Virus record (IMG/VR): IMGVR_UViG_3300033148_006880
Location: 1 to 39,671 of that record
Source: a virus
Strand: one strand, 5' to 3'
Length of the DNA stretch: 39,671 nt
The position numbers were made by a program, and so were the translations under genes. The notes under the pieces were generated by a model. That model did not search any database and was not told the DNA's origin. It saw only the letters and a list, made by a program, of their open reading frames with translations. Shown piece by piece: positions 8,191 to 15,704 of the stretch (within the stretch, counting starts at the first letter, position 1; each line of letters opens with the position of its first letter).

Positions 8191-9495
8191 TCATATTATG
8201 CCTCTCCCTTGAGCGATTCGTTCAAAGTCTTTGGCCCAGTATTCATTTAATTTACTTGCCAACATTCTAACATCCATATCAGAATCTATTGTGGCATCAA
8301 TATAAACTGTTGGAGCAAACATAACTCCTGTAGTTGCTCTTCCTTTTGGAATTACTCTTTCACCTGCATGTAATATTGCTGGGCCTGTTCGAGTAACTAA
8401 TCCTCCTGTTTGAAATTTTGGCATTCTCCAACTAATCTCCTTTCCACCAAAAAATTTCTTAACTTTACTTGCTACCCATATTACTGCATCGATAATAACT
8501 TTAATAAAATTATAAATTAACTTCATTGCGCCTTTTGTAATAATTACCATTCCTTTACTTAAAGCTTTCCATGCATTATAAATAAAACTTATTGCTCCTT
8601 TAAATGCTTGAATAATTCCTTTTCTAACTAATTCAAAATCTCCTGTAAAAATTCCTCTAATTATTTTCAAAATTCCTTTAATAAAATTTATCATTCCTCT
8701 AAATGTAGCTTTAAAATGTGCAATAAATGCTCTAATGTCCGCCCTTATATTCATAAAATTAGATTTCCATGCTAACCAAACTGCTACAATTATAAGAATA
8801 ATTGCTCCAATAACAATTAAAATTGGACCAAGAGCACTTACAAACACTGCTGAAGCTGCTCCTAATTTTCCAAATAAACTAACACCTAATCCTTTCAGAG
8901 CATAAAAAAGCAACATCAGTTGTCCTCCAACTAACATGACTTTACCCAACACAGCCATAAATAAAACTCCTGCTCCGATTGCCATCTGCATTCCAGGAGA
9001 TAAATTCATAAAAGCATCAATTAATTTATAAATGAGAGGAGTAATTAATTGCATTATTGGTAATAAAACAATTGTCCAAGCACCACTTAACATGTCTGTT
9101 ACTCCAAATAATTGCATTTGTGTTCTAACTAAACCACCAAAAGCTCTGTCGAGTGCCATTCCTGCAAACATAATTCCTAACCATTCAAATTTAAATCTTC
9201 TACCTTTAATTGCTGCCTGACCAATTACTTGTCCATAAGATTGCATCTGGCCTGTTAATTTATTGACAACTTTTCCTCCCTCTTTCATTTCAAGAAAATT
9301 CATTTTTAAATGTTTATTCAATCCAGACATTTTTAAGCCAGTTATCTCTAAAGCTGCATCTACATTTCTCCAATCCTTCATACTTAAGCGCATTCTGTTT
9401 TGGAGTTTGTTAAATCCTCTTTCAGTTAATCCTAATTGCTGAAGCAATTGAGTCATATCTGCGCTTCCAACTACTCGTATTTCTTCGGTTGCCAT
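8191..9495 (-). CDS. Tail tape measure protein
   Basis: A 434-aa protein that sets tail length and is carried inside the tail tube. The N-terminal 110 residues are helical and charged. Long hydrophobic stretches follow (about residues 105-250), including GIMFAGMALDRAFGG, then repeated amphipathic helices with paired Phe/Ile (FRGMINFIKGILKIIRGIFTG). The C-terminal QTGGLVTRTGPAILHAGERVIPKG is a hallmark of tape measure proteins. At roughly 1.5 Angstrom per residue the tail would be short, about 65 nm. The ATG overlaps the stop of the upstream chaperone-like gene (TAATG). Confidence 0.88.
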   Translation of the reverse strand: MATEEIRVVGSADMTQLLQQLGLTERGFNKLQNRMRLSMKDWRNVDAALEITGLKMSGLNKHLKMNFLEMKEGGKVVNKLTGQMQSYGQVIGQAAIKGRRFKFEWLGIMFAGMALDRAFGGLVRTQMQLFGVTDMLSGAWTIVLLPIMQLITPLIYKLIDAFMNLSPGMQMAIGAGVLFMAVLGKVMLVGGQLMLLFYALKGLGVSLFGKLGAASAVFVSALGPILIVIGAIILIIVAVWLAWKSNFMNIRADIRAFIAHFKATFRGMINFIKGILKIIRGIFTGDFELVRKGIIQAFKGAISFIYNAWKALSKGMVIITKGAMKLIYNFIKVIIDAVIWVASKVKKFFGGKEISWRMPKFQTGGLVTRTGPAILHAGERVIPKGRATTGVMFAPTVYIDATIDSDMDVRMLASKLNEYWAKDFERIAQGRGII

Positions 9496-9704
9496 TATTT
9501 CTTAAACATTTTGTTCTCCCTTTTAATTTGTTTGTCTATTTCTTTCATGATTTCATTCACTAAAGGAATAGGCATTTTCAAAATTTCAGAATAAGGTTGA
9601 TGTCTAAATGACATGAGCCTATCTATGATTGTGACAATTTGATTATCCAAATCACCATGTTTCATTAATTCATCAATCCTTTTTGGTCTCATTTTCAAGT
9701 CCAT
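9495..9704 (-). CDS. Tail assembly chaperone, second frame
   Basis: A 69-aa helical protein just upstream of the tape measure, overlapping the preceding 95-aa gene by 32 nt in another frame. This two-gene overlapping pair is the usual layout of G/GT-type tail assembly chaperones. The frame is +1 (equivalently -2) relative to the first gene, and the overlap holds the A-run CCAAAAAGG. It may be made as a frameshift extension, or start alone at the ATG at 9704, which lacks a clear Shine-Dalgarno. Confidence 0.65.
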   Translation of the reverse strand: MDLKMRPKRIDELMKHGDLDNQIVTIIDRLMSFRHQPYSEILKMPIPLVNEIMKEIDKQIKRENKMFKK

Positions 9705-9960
9705 TAACTTCTTGTATTGCTTTGGTAATTTCTAACAGATGACTTATTCCTATTTTTTCTATTTCTTCATCTGTTGCGTCTGGAACTGCCTCTTTGAGAG
9801 TCAATTTGATAATCTCTTTCATTGAGGTTACTCTTTTTTCTGGATTCTCTAACTCTGCGAGTAAATCCATATTCTCAAATTTCAAAGGTTTAAATTCCAA
9901 CTCTACATCACCAATCTTACAAGTCTTACTTTTTCCGACAAGTTGACCTAATTTTGACAT
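9673..9960 (-). CDS. Tail assembly chaperone, first frame
   Basis: A 95-aa protein of the small tail-chaperone type: short N-terminal beta region (KIGDVELEFKPLKFENMDLL), then helices with EIIKLTLKEAVPDATDEEIEKI. Such proteins coat the tape measure during tail assembly. GGAGG lies 10 nt before the ATG, inside the end of the endonuclease gene upstream (13-nt overlap). Assignment rests on size, fold type and position two genes before the tape measure. Confidence 0.7.
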   Translation of the reverse strand: MSKLGQLVGKSKTCKIGDVELEFKPLKFENMDLLAELENPEKRVTSMKEIIKLTLKEAVPDATDEEIEKIGISHLLEITKAIQEVNGLENETKKD

Positions 9961-10589
9961 ATTGTTTTTTCCTCCAATTTATTTTTAAAAGAATGTAAAT
10001 CAAGTTCCTTGATTTCACACTCCCATAATCTAAGAACCTTAAAACCTTTTTCTAAAAGTTCTTTAGTTCTAATATGATCTTTATCTAATCCTATAGGATA
10101 TTTATGCCAATAATCCCCATCACATTCTATCACAAGATTCATTGAAGGAATTAAAATATCGCATTGATAACCATGCTCAATTTTCATATATTGGTGTGTA
10201 AAATATTCAATCCTTAATTGTTTAAGAAAGTTTTGAATTTTAATTTCTATTTTAGTATCTTTAACAGGAAGAATTTGTTTTGCTCTTGCTTTTTTAATCT
10301 TTTCAATAGTTTCTTTTAATAATTTTTTTCCTTTTAAAGCATCACTAATTTTCTCTCTACATTCTACTCTATGAGAAGAATTATTTATACTTATCTTTTT
10401 TTTGGTTTTATCAGATAACTTTCTTCCAGTTAATATAACACCAAAACATTTACAACTACAATATTTTGCATTTTTTCTATATGCTAAAAATCTTTTTTTA
10501 CAAACTCCACAAGTGTATTCTCTAAGATGTCTAATCTTATTTGATTTATATCCTTTAACAAATCTTCCCCTTGCATCTCTATCACTCAT
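9948..10589 (-). CDS. Free-standing homing-type endonuclease (zinc finger, NUMOD3-like, PD-(D/E)XK)
   Basis: A 213-aa protein. An N-terminal zinc finger (C27, C30, C44, C48) is followed by two NUMOD3-like DNA-binding motifs (about 55-66 and 84-98) and a C-terminal nuclease domain of the Vsr/DUF559/EDxHD type: CDILIPSMNLVIECDGDYWH, with D144, E155, D157 and H162. These are selfish endonucleases that cut related viral genomes lacking the insertion. It is inserted in the tail operon between a small gene and the first tail chaperone, in the same direction, overlapping both neighbours (8 nt and 13 nt). A GGAGG precedes its start. Not expected to be structural. Confidence 0.85.
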   Translation of the reverse strand: MSDRDARGRFVKGYKSNKIRHLREYTCGVCKKRFLAYRKNAKYCSCKCFGVILTGRKLSDKTKKKISINNSSHRVECREKISDALKGKKLLKETIEKIKKARAKQILPVKDTKIEIKIQNFLKQLRIEYFTHQYMKIEHGYQCDILIPSMNLVIECDGDYWHKYPIGLDKDHIRTKELLEKGFKVLRLWECEIKELDLHSFKNKLEEKTICQN

Positions 10590-10833
10590 TTTTTCCTCCG
10601 AATGTATTTAATTTTTTTGAATTTGATTTTAAAGGTTTGTCTACTTTTTCAAAAAGATTAAGTAACTGTTCATACTTCTCTTTGATTTTCATTAATTGAA
10701 TTATACCTACAAAATAAATATTACCATATTCTTCTTTACATAATTTCTTGAATTTCTTGAGCTCTCCGACTGGGATTTTTGTTACCTTGAAGTTTGTGGT
10801 TCTTCTGTTTTCTATTTCTTCAACAAAGTCCAT
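10582..10833 (-). CDS. Hypothetical small protein
   Basis: An 83-aa protein with the segment NFKVTKIPVGELKKFKKL, which looks like a short strand followed by helices, and a Lys-rich C-terminus. It might be a ribbon-helix-helix-type DNA-binding protein, but the match is weak. It lies between the tail tube gene and the homing endonuclease, so it is either a tail-completion protein or part of the endonuclease insertion. Confidence 0.6.
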   Translation of the reverse strand: MDFVEEIENRRTTNFKVTKIPVGELKKFKKLCKEEYGNIYFVGIIQLMKIKEKYEQLLNLFEKVDKPLKSNSKKLNTFGGKNE

Positions 10834-10842
10834 TAAGTTTCC

Positions 10843-11415
10843 TTAAAATTTAGTTGTAGATGTGTATGCACTTGCAGCACTCAATGTGCTATCAGTTCCA
10901 CATACTTCTTTCTTGAAATTGACAGTTCCATCCTTATCTTCGAATGCAGTTTTGAAAGTTACTGTAGCAGTCATATTCTCTCCAACATTTTGAGTCTTTT
11001 CACAAGAGACCATATTACATTCTGCGTAATATTCTCTGTAAGCCTCAGAACTTGAAGAAATTGCTTGACTTGCAGCAGTTATACCTGTTTGGTCAGTCCA
11101 AAGTAAAGCAACTCTATAATCAACTATAGAACTATCTGTAATGCTTGTGTCTGTCTGATTAGCTCCATGAAATGCCCAATCAAAGTCCTGATGACTTGTG
11201 ACTATCCCATCAAAACTAATTTCAAAATCTTCTCTTGCTCCATATCTTTTGATTGCTCCACCAAAAGTTTCATTAGACTCCATGTCAAAGTTTCCACCAG
11301 TCACATTTAGACTTGTAGTTTTTGTTCTCATTTGAACTGCTGTTCCACTTTCTGCAACAAATTCGATATAAGTATGGTCAAACCATCCTTGATTTTTTGT
11401 TAATGCATTAGCCAT
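10843..11415 (-). CDS. Major tail tube protein
   Basis: A 190-aa beta-rich protein of the size and position expected for the tail tube subunit. Features include KTTSLNVTGGNFDMESNETFGGAIKRYG, EDFEISFDGIVTS and a C-terminal VTFKTAFEDKDGTVNF strand, which fit the tail-tube beta-barrel pattern. It lies after the gp10-like connector and before the chaperone and tape measure genes. AGGT lies before the ATG. The N-terminal MANALTKNQG is typical of abundant virion proteins. Confidence 0.75.
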   Translation of the reverse strand: MANALTKNQGWFDHTYIEFVAESGTAVQMRTKTTSLNVTGGNFDMESNETFGGAIKRYGAREDFEISFDGIVTSHQDFDWAFHGANQTDTSITDSSIVDYRVALLWTDQTGITAASQAISSSSEAYREYYAECNMVSCEKTQNVGENMTATVTFKTAFEDKDGTVNFKKEVCGTDSTLSAASAYTSTTKF

Positions 11416-11431
11416 TTTTTTACCTCCATAT

Positions 11432-11860
11432 TTACCTTACCTTTCCAATCTTTTCAATATTATGGTGAATTGTGATACCTAATCTTTCAGTGAATTCTTG
11501 TTCTAATACTATTGCAGTTTTCTGCATGAAAAATAAACCTTCTGGTTTCTTTATTTTATAAGTTGGAAATACATTTGGATATTCTCCTGTGTCCCATAAT
11601 AAATGTATAGGCATAATATCTCCTACTGGATGAGAAGAAGTAATTACAAAAGAATTCATGTCAGGAAATTCTAATCTCATAGCCTGTCTTAATGCCCCTG
11701 TAAGATAAGGAGCTAAACTAAATGCATAATTAAATCCTAAGTGTCCTACTTCTTGAACTTTGTTTTGAGTGTCTGCTTTAATATCCTGTGCAGCTTTCTG
11801 GAATTTTCTTCTTATTCTTTCTATATCTTTAAATGCTCTATTAGTCATTTGAAATTTCAT
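11432..11860 (-). CDS. HK97 gp10-like head-tail/tail completion protein
   Basis: A 142-aa protein with a helical N-terminus and the motif APYLTGALRQAMRLEF, matching the AP-x-x-TG-x-L-R pattern of HK97 gp10-like proteins, then beta strands containing an HLLWDTGEYP segment. These proteins help join the tail to the connector. Its start overlaps the stop of the upstream gene by 4 nt. Confidence 0.72.
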   Translation of the reverse strand: MKFQMTNRAFKDIERIRRKFQKAAQDIKADTQNKVQEVGHLGFNYAFSLAPYLTGALRQAMRLEFPDMNSFVITSSHPVGDIMPIHLLWDTGEYPNVFPTYKIKKPEGLFFMQKTAIVLEQEFTERLGITIHHNIEKIGKVR

Positions 11861-12291
11861 ATTCTTACCTTTAAATCGATATTTATTTCTCTAAACAAAA
11901 CTTTTTTTCCTTTTTGATCTAATGTCCAGGAAATAGGAGAAGAAGTTAATTCTCTTGCTTTAAAATCTATGAGTTTGGTTCTATCTCTAAATAATTCTGC
12001 AATATCATCTGAAATTGTTTCTATCTCTGTTGGTTGGTCTGAATAAATTGTGATAATTGCTCTAAAGTTTTTTTGAGTTTTATCTCTATCAAATACAGGA
12101 TTATCTTCAAATAAATTAATTTTCAATGTAATGAAAGGATAACCTTCAAATCCTTTAGAATTAATATTTGGAAAACTTGCGTGGATCCAATTAGCTTTGT
12201 ATCTATCTTTTGGGTCAGAAAGATTATCTTTTAAAAAAGATTCAACTATATCAAAAGATTGGCTGTACAAATTTGCATTTGTAAGTGCCAT
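11857..12291 (-). CDS. Putative tail terminator/head-tail joining protein
   Basis: A 144-aa protein with mixed alpha/beta pattern: an N-terminal helix (SQSFDIVESFLKDNL), strands (YPFITLKINLFED, FRAIITIYSD), a central helix (IETISDDIAELFRD) and a final strand pair. This is the layout of tail terminator proteins. It sits between the connector and the gp10-like gene. Its ATG overlaps the TGA of the small Lys-rich gene (TGATG). Function is inferred from fold pattern and gene order. Confidence 0.62.
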   Translation of the reverse strand: MALTNANLYSQSFDIVESFLKDNLSDPKDRYKANWIHASFPNINSKGFEGYPFITLKINLFEDNPVFDRDKTQKNFRAIITIYSDQPTEIETISDDIAELFRDRTKLIDFKARELTSSPISWTLDQKGKKVLFREINIDLKVRI

Positions 12292-12425
12292 CAGCCCCTT
12301 CTTCGCTTATGAAAAGTTGCAGTTTTTGATTTATCTTCTGGCTTTTTTGGTTTTTCTTTTGTTGGTTCAACGATCTCTTCGAGTTTTTTTTCTTCTATTT
12401 TATTTTTATCTTTTTTCTTTTCCAT
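12291..12425 (-). CDS. Small Lys/Glu-rich protein
   Basis: A 44-aa basic peptide (starts MEKKKDKNKIEEKKLEEIVE, ends FHKRRRG). It is low-complexity and probably disordered. The stop overlaps the next gene's start by 1 nt and the spacing to the connector gene is 11 nt, so it looks like a true operon member. It may be a head-interior or connector accessory peptide, or may serve translational coupling. No family recognised. Confidence 0.5.
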   Translation of the reverse strand: MEKKKDKNKIEEKKLEEIVEPTKEKPKKPEDKSKTATFHKRRRG

Positions 12426-12436
12426 TTTTCTTCGAA

Positions 12437-13240
12437 TTATGGTTTATTAATATCAATTCTTTTAATTTTTCTTATTAATTCTTCTATTCTTTTATCAACT
12501 ACATCTAAATTAATTGGAGAAGAACTATCTCTTCCTTTAAAAATAGTTTGATACATTGTAGATTGAATCATCATTCGAGTAGCAAGTAAAGTAGCTAATT
12601 CTTTTACCATTTCGGGAGTCTCAGTATAACCATGAACATATGTTACTTTTAATCTATCCACTCCTTTGCTTGGTGGAAAATTATCTATCCATCTAAATCT
12701 TCCAACTTTTAAATCATCAGCGTTAGCTATAAAATCATTTCCTAATCCTTGTGTGCTTGAACTCCAAGAAGGTGCATCTCCTACATTTTTAGTATTAACC
12801 TGCATTGAACTGATTGTAATTACAGGCCAGTGGGTTAAAAAATATTCATTTTGTGCTCTATCTTCCACATCTATATACTCTGTTGTAGAAGTTGTAGCAA
12901 AAATTCTTCCAGTAGAATTTGTTAAATACTCATCTGCTCTTTTTAAAATTTCTTGAACATAAGAATCGGGAATATCTGCATAAGAATAATCTGCTGTTAC
13001 AACATCCTCAGAACTTGCAGTTAAATTTGTGATCTCACCATCATCTAAATTTATTGTAGAAGTTGTGCAAACAGTTGAATCTGTATAAATTGTTGTAGAA
13101 TCAGTTATAACATTATCATGGTCTAAACTCCATGACGAAACAGAACCATCTCCTGTTCCAAGATTTTCAGCCCTCACTTTAGTATATGAGCCTTTTCCTA
13201 AACTCTTCCATAAATCTAAAGCTGTAATATAGGTTGCCAT
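12437..13240 (-). CDS. Head-tail connector (gp6-like adaptor)
   Basis: A 267-aa protein. The ATG at 13240 (MATYITALDLW) is preferred; an upstream in-frame ATG at 13333 would read through the end of the capsid gene and the T-rich tract. The middle and C-terminal parts match gp6-like adaptor proteins: ILKRADEYLTNSTGRIF, then RLKVTYVHGY and EMVKELATLLATRMM, a pattern shared by many phage connectors. An extra beta-rich insert (about residues 20-95) is unusual. It follows the capsid gene and precedes tail-joining genes. Confidence 0.75.
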   Translation of the reverse strand: MATYITALDLWKSLGKGSYTKVRAENLGTGDGSVSSWSLDHDNVITDSTTIYTDSTVCTTSTINLDDGEITNLTASSEDVVTADYSYADIPDSYVQEILKRADEYLTNSTGRIFATTSTTEYIDVEDRAQNEYFLTHWPVITISSMQVNTKNVGDAPSWSSSTQGLGNDFIANADDLKVGRFRWIDNFPPSKGVDRLKVTYVHGYTETPEMVKELATLLATRMMIQSTMYQTIFKGRDSSSPINLDVVDKRIEELIRKIKRIDINKP

Positions 13241-13269
13241 TTTATCTTCGATAAAAGTCCTTTCAATCT

Positions 13270-13305
13270 CTAAATAAAAAAAATAAGAGAAAAAAATAAA
13301 AAAAT
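13270..13305 (-). terminator. T-rich terminator-like tract after the capsid gene
   Basis: On the minus strand the capsid stop is followed by T7-A-T7 then CTCTTA and T8. Archaeal terminators are mostly T-runs of this kind, and no strong hairpin is needed. It could uncouple abundant capsid transcripts from the rest of the operon. The tract is very like the one at 35251-35292. Confidence 0.6.
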
Positions 13306-14277
13306 TTAATCTATGATTCCCCGAATCAAACAATAAGCATTCGCATACTTAATTGCAAAAGCGAGTCTCATTGTGGTCTGATATTTGTTCACATCAGTAT
13401 TAATGTCATAATCTGTTTTCCAGATAAATCCTCTTCTTTCACCAAGTATTCCAAACATTTTACTCTTTGCAATTATTGCATCACTTGCATTAGCTGTAGC
13501 GGATTTGTAGTTCAAGTTTGTAGGTAACTGTGTAGTTGTTTTAACTTTTGTTCCCATTAAAGTAGCAGTTACACCATCTCTTAATAAAGGACTTCCATAA
13601 GTCTCCATATTAAGGACTGGTCTTGTAGTGCTATCTGTTAATGCTTGCAATTGTCCAACTACCTTAGGATTCCAGTAAGATACATCTGGTTGGTCATGGT
13701 TATCACCTAATACTTCATAGATTGCTGCTCTTGGTGCAGCGATTGTTATCTGATCTCCAGTCAATGTTCCATCTGTTCCATCAGCTTGAGTCATACCAGT
13801 ATTTCCAAGTGCGTCTACTGCATTATTCATAGAAGAAGTCTCTCTTAGACCAACAAAGTGAGAACTTGTTGAGCTTGCATAGGTTCCACCATTTGCAATC
13901 TCTGAGTCTATTGCGTTAGCAATATCAAGACCCATTTGTTCTACTAACTCTGTAGCAACATTTACATTGTTATCTTCTAACAACTCTGTTGAAACTTCTG
14001 TCAATGCAGCAACTTTCTTTGCAGTTAAGGTAATTCTACCAAAACCTGGTTGAGATGCTGTTATTGTACCTAATTCATCAGGCCAACGAGCAGTTGTTCC
14101 ACTTGTAACTTTTGGAATGTATCGAGTTAAGCTACCCATTTGTCTGACATCCAAGTCAGGATAAAAGACAGCTTTAGCTTGAACTAATGCCAAAAGTCTA
14201 TTACTGAATTCAGTTGGGACTACATATGCTCCACTTGAGTTTGACGCCTCATTTAAGGCTTTCATAATGTCTGCCAT
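13306..14277 (-). CDS. Major capsid protein, HK97 fold
   Basis: A 323-aa protein of the phage major capsid (HK97-like) family. N-terminal GAYVVPTEFSNRLLALVQ, then ITLTAKKVAALTEVSTELLED and a long spine-helix region (LVEQMGLDIANAIDSEIANG), and C-terminal FGILGERRGFIWKTDYDIN followed by TTMRLAFAIKYANAYCLIRG are all typical. There is no clear N-terminal delta domain; the acidic gene upstream probably supplies the scaffold. The start overlaps the upstream stop by one base and the gene is followed by a T-rich terminator-like tract. Confidence 0.9.
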   Translation of the reverse strand: MADIMKALNEASNSSGAYVVPTEFSNRLLALVQAKAVFYPDLDVRQMGSLTRYIPKVTSGTTARWPDELGTITASQPGFGRITLTAKKVAALTEVSTELLEDNNVNVATELVEQMGLDIANAIDSEIANGGTYASSTSSHFVGLRETSSMNNAVDALGNTGMTQADGTDGTLTGDQITIAAPRAAIYEVLGDNHDQPDVSYWNPKVVGQLQALTDSTTRPVLNMETYGSPLLRDGVTATLMGTKVKTTTQLPTNLNYKSATANASDAIIAKSKMFGILGERRGFIWKTDYDINTDVNKYQTTMRLAFAIKYANAYCLIRGIID

Positions 14278-14807
14278 TATGCTACCTCCAGGGTGGAGCC
14301 CATTTTTGGTTCTTCTTTAAATAAACCACACATCACAGCTAATTCACCAATACTTTTTTTCTTTAGTTCTTTCTGCACATCAACTTTTTCTTCAACTAAT
14401 CCTCTTTCTGGTTTTAAGCCCTCTTTAACAGCTTTGATTATGGCTGTTAAATCTTCAGTGCTTATAGATTTCTTTTCTGGTTCTTTCTCTTCTGTTTCTG
14501 TAGTCTCTGTAGTTTCTTCGCTTTTTGATTCGGATGATTCTTCTGCTTTCTCTTCGGGTTCCTTAGATTCCTCTTTAGATTCCTCTTCAGGTTTTTCTTC
14601 AGGTTCCTTAGATTCAGCAGATTCTTCACCTTCCATCTTTTTTGTCTCCAAATTTAATTCATCACCAACTAAAGCCTGTTCTCCCATTTCTGAAAGTGCT
14701 TTAACAAGTGAAAAATATGATTTATGTGCAGAAGGATAAACTGGTATCCCTACTGCTGAGGTTTCTAATAAGTTTATTTTTCCCCATAATTTTTTTAATT
14801 TTTTCAT
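14277..14807 (-). CDS. Acidic scaffold-like protein with protease C-terminal motif
   Basis: A 176-aa protein. The start at 14807 (MKKLKKLWGK) overlaps the protease stop as ATGA. The first 30 residues contain NLLETSAVGIPVYPSAH, which closely resembles the C-terminal strand motif of prohead proteases (LLEVSLVGVPANPEA type). The rest is Glu/Ser-rich and probably disordered (about residues 55-125), followed by a Lys/Glu helix, like a scaffold. The frame is -1 relative to the protease and is also open upstream to an ATG at 14831, so a frameshift fusion is possible. It most likely acts in capsid assembly with the protease and capsid protein. Confidence 0.65.
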   Translation of the reverse strand: MKKLKKLWGKINLLETSAVGIPVYPSAHKSYFSLVKALSEMGEQALVGDELNLETKKMEGEESAESKEPEEKPEEESKEESKEPEEKAEESSESKSEETTETTETEEKEPEKKSISTEDLTAIIKAVKEGLKPERGLVEEKVDVQKELKKKSIGELAVMCGLFKEEPKMGSTLEVA

Positions 14808-15589
14808 TTTCCAACCATCTTTGCTCCGCATTTAGGACAATTTCCACAAGGTTTCCCTTTTTCATGCTTTGCTTTATAACCACATTTTGGGCAGACACAA
14901 GAATCAGCTCCACCATCTCCTTGTTTCTCTCCACCAACTCCTTGACCTTCTCCTCTTGCTTTGTTAATTTTTGCTTCTTTTATTCCTTCTTCAATCTCTA
15001 CCATTTTTGGTTCTTCTACTGGATTTGCTCCAATAGAGAATCCAACAGGCATATCATTTTTGATATAGTTAAAAAATAAATCAGCATCAGGATGAGCTTC
15101 ATTTAATCTTAATGTAGCTTTTAAGTGATTTCCTTCTTGAACTGCATTAGTCCAAACACCCATTATTCCTTTCCATGTATAAGTTCCAGGATTTCCTGTT
15201 ACAGGATTTAATCCATGATCTGCAAACATAGGAATTGTTCCAGATTTATATTGTTTTATCATATCATCTATTGCATCTTGAGACATCATTTCATCTTGTC
15301 TATCACTTTCTAAACCAGAAACAATCACAGAAACAAATCTTTGTTTGGATTTAGTTCCTACACTTTTTAACATAACTTCTTCTTCCCAGCAATCATCAGC
15401 ATTACACACAAATTCAAAACTTTTCTTCGTTTTTTTGTATTGTGCTTGAGCTATTGCCCACATTTCAGATTCAGTATATTTCTTTTTAGTTTGAGGATTA
15501 ATTTTACCTCTAAGATTTCTTACTACAGCATCATGTATTTCATCAAGCTTTTTTGGAATTTTAGTCTCCTGCTTAAATATTGTAAGCAT
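14804..15589 (-). CDS. Prohead maturation protease (S78-like) with C-terminal zinc ribbon
   Basis: A 261-aa serine protease that would cleave scaffold and capsid during head maturation. Catalytic candidates are H125 in MFADHG and S185 in PVGFSIG, in the usual order and spacing. An N-terminal helical segment (about 14-55) precedes the fold. After residue 230 there is a zinc ribbon (C231, C233, C236, C248, C251, C254). The strand normally following the catalytic Ser (LLEVSLV-type) is absent here and found at the start of the next gene. First gene of the leftward morphogenesis operon, with a short leader from a TATA box at 15621-15631. Confidence 0.8.
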   Translation of the reverse strand: MLTIFKQETKIPKKLDEIHDAVVRNLRGKINPQTKKKYTESEMWAIAQAQYKKTKKSFEFVCNADDCWEEEVMLKSVGTKSKQRFVSVIVSGLESDRQDEMMSQDAIDDMIKQYKSGTIPMFADHGLNPVTGNPGTYTWKGIMGVWTNAVQEGNHLKATLRLNEAHPDADLFFNYIKNDMPVGFSIGANPVEEPKMVEIEEGIKEAKINKARGEGQGVGGEKQGDGGADSCVCPKCGYKAKHEKGKPCGNCPKCGAKMVGK

Positions 15590-15606
15590 TGCTTAGAACT
15601 TTTAAG
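15580..15606 (-). repeat. 27-nt motif at the protease start, repeated at 33978-34004
   Basis: On the minus strand this element reads CTTAAAAGTTCTAAGCAATG then CTTACAA. It overlaps the protease leader and start codon. 24 of 27 positions match the plus strand at 33978-34004 in the large intergenic region. The shared core contains AGCAATGCT. It could be a binding site for a viral regulator. Confidence 0.55.
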
Positions 15607-15620
15607 TATTTAGAGTATTT

Positions 15621-15631
15621 AAGTATATACT
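15621..15631 (-). promoter_or_regulatory. TATA-box promoter of the leftward morphogenesis operon
   Basis: The minus strand holds AGTATATACTT, centred about 37 nt before the protease ATG. Archaeal transcription starts about 25 nt downstream of the TATA centre, giving a leader of about 10 nt. It lies in the 68-bp space between divergent operons. Confidence 0.6.
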
Positions 15632-15674
15632 TTTTTTTATGGAAAAATAATATTTTATGGAAAGAAAAGCAAAA

Positions 15675-15683
15675 ATATATAAA
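15675..15683 (+). promoter_or_regulatory. TATA-box promoter of the portal operon
   Basis: ATATATAAA with A-rich bases upstream is centred 26 nt before the ATG at 15705. This is the spacing expected for a leaderless archaeal mRNA and supports that start over the in-frame ATG at 15657, which would lie upstream of the promoter. Confidence 0.65.
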
Positions 15684-15704
15684 CTATGGTGTGTTATACA
15701 AAAT

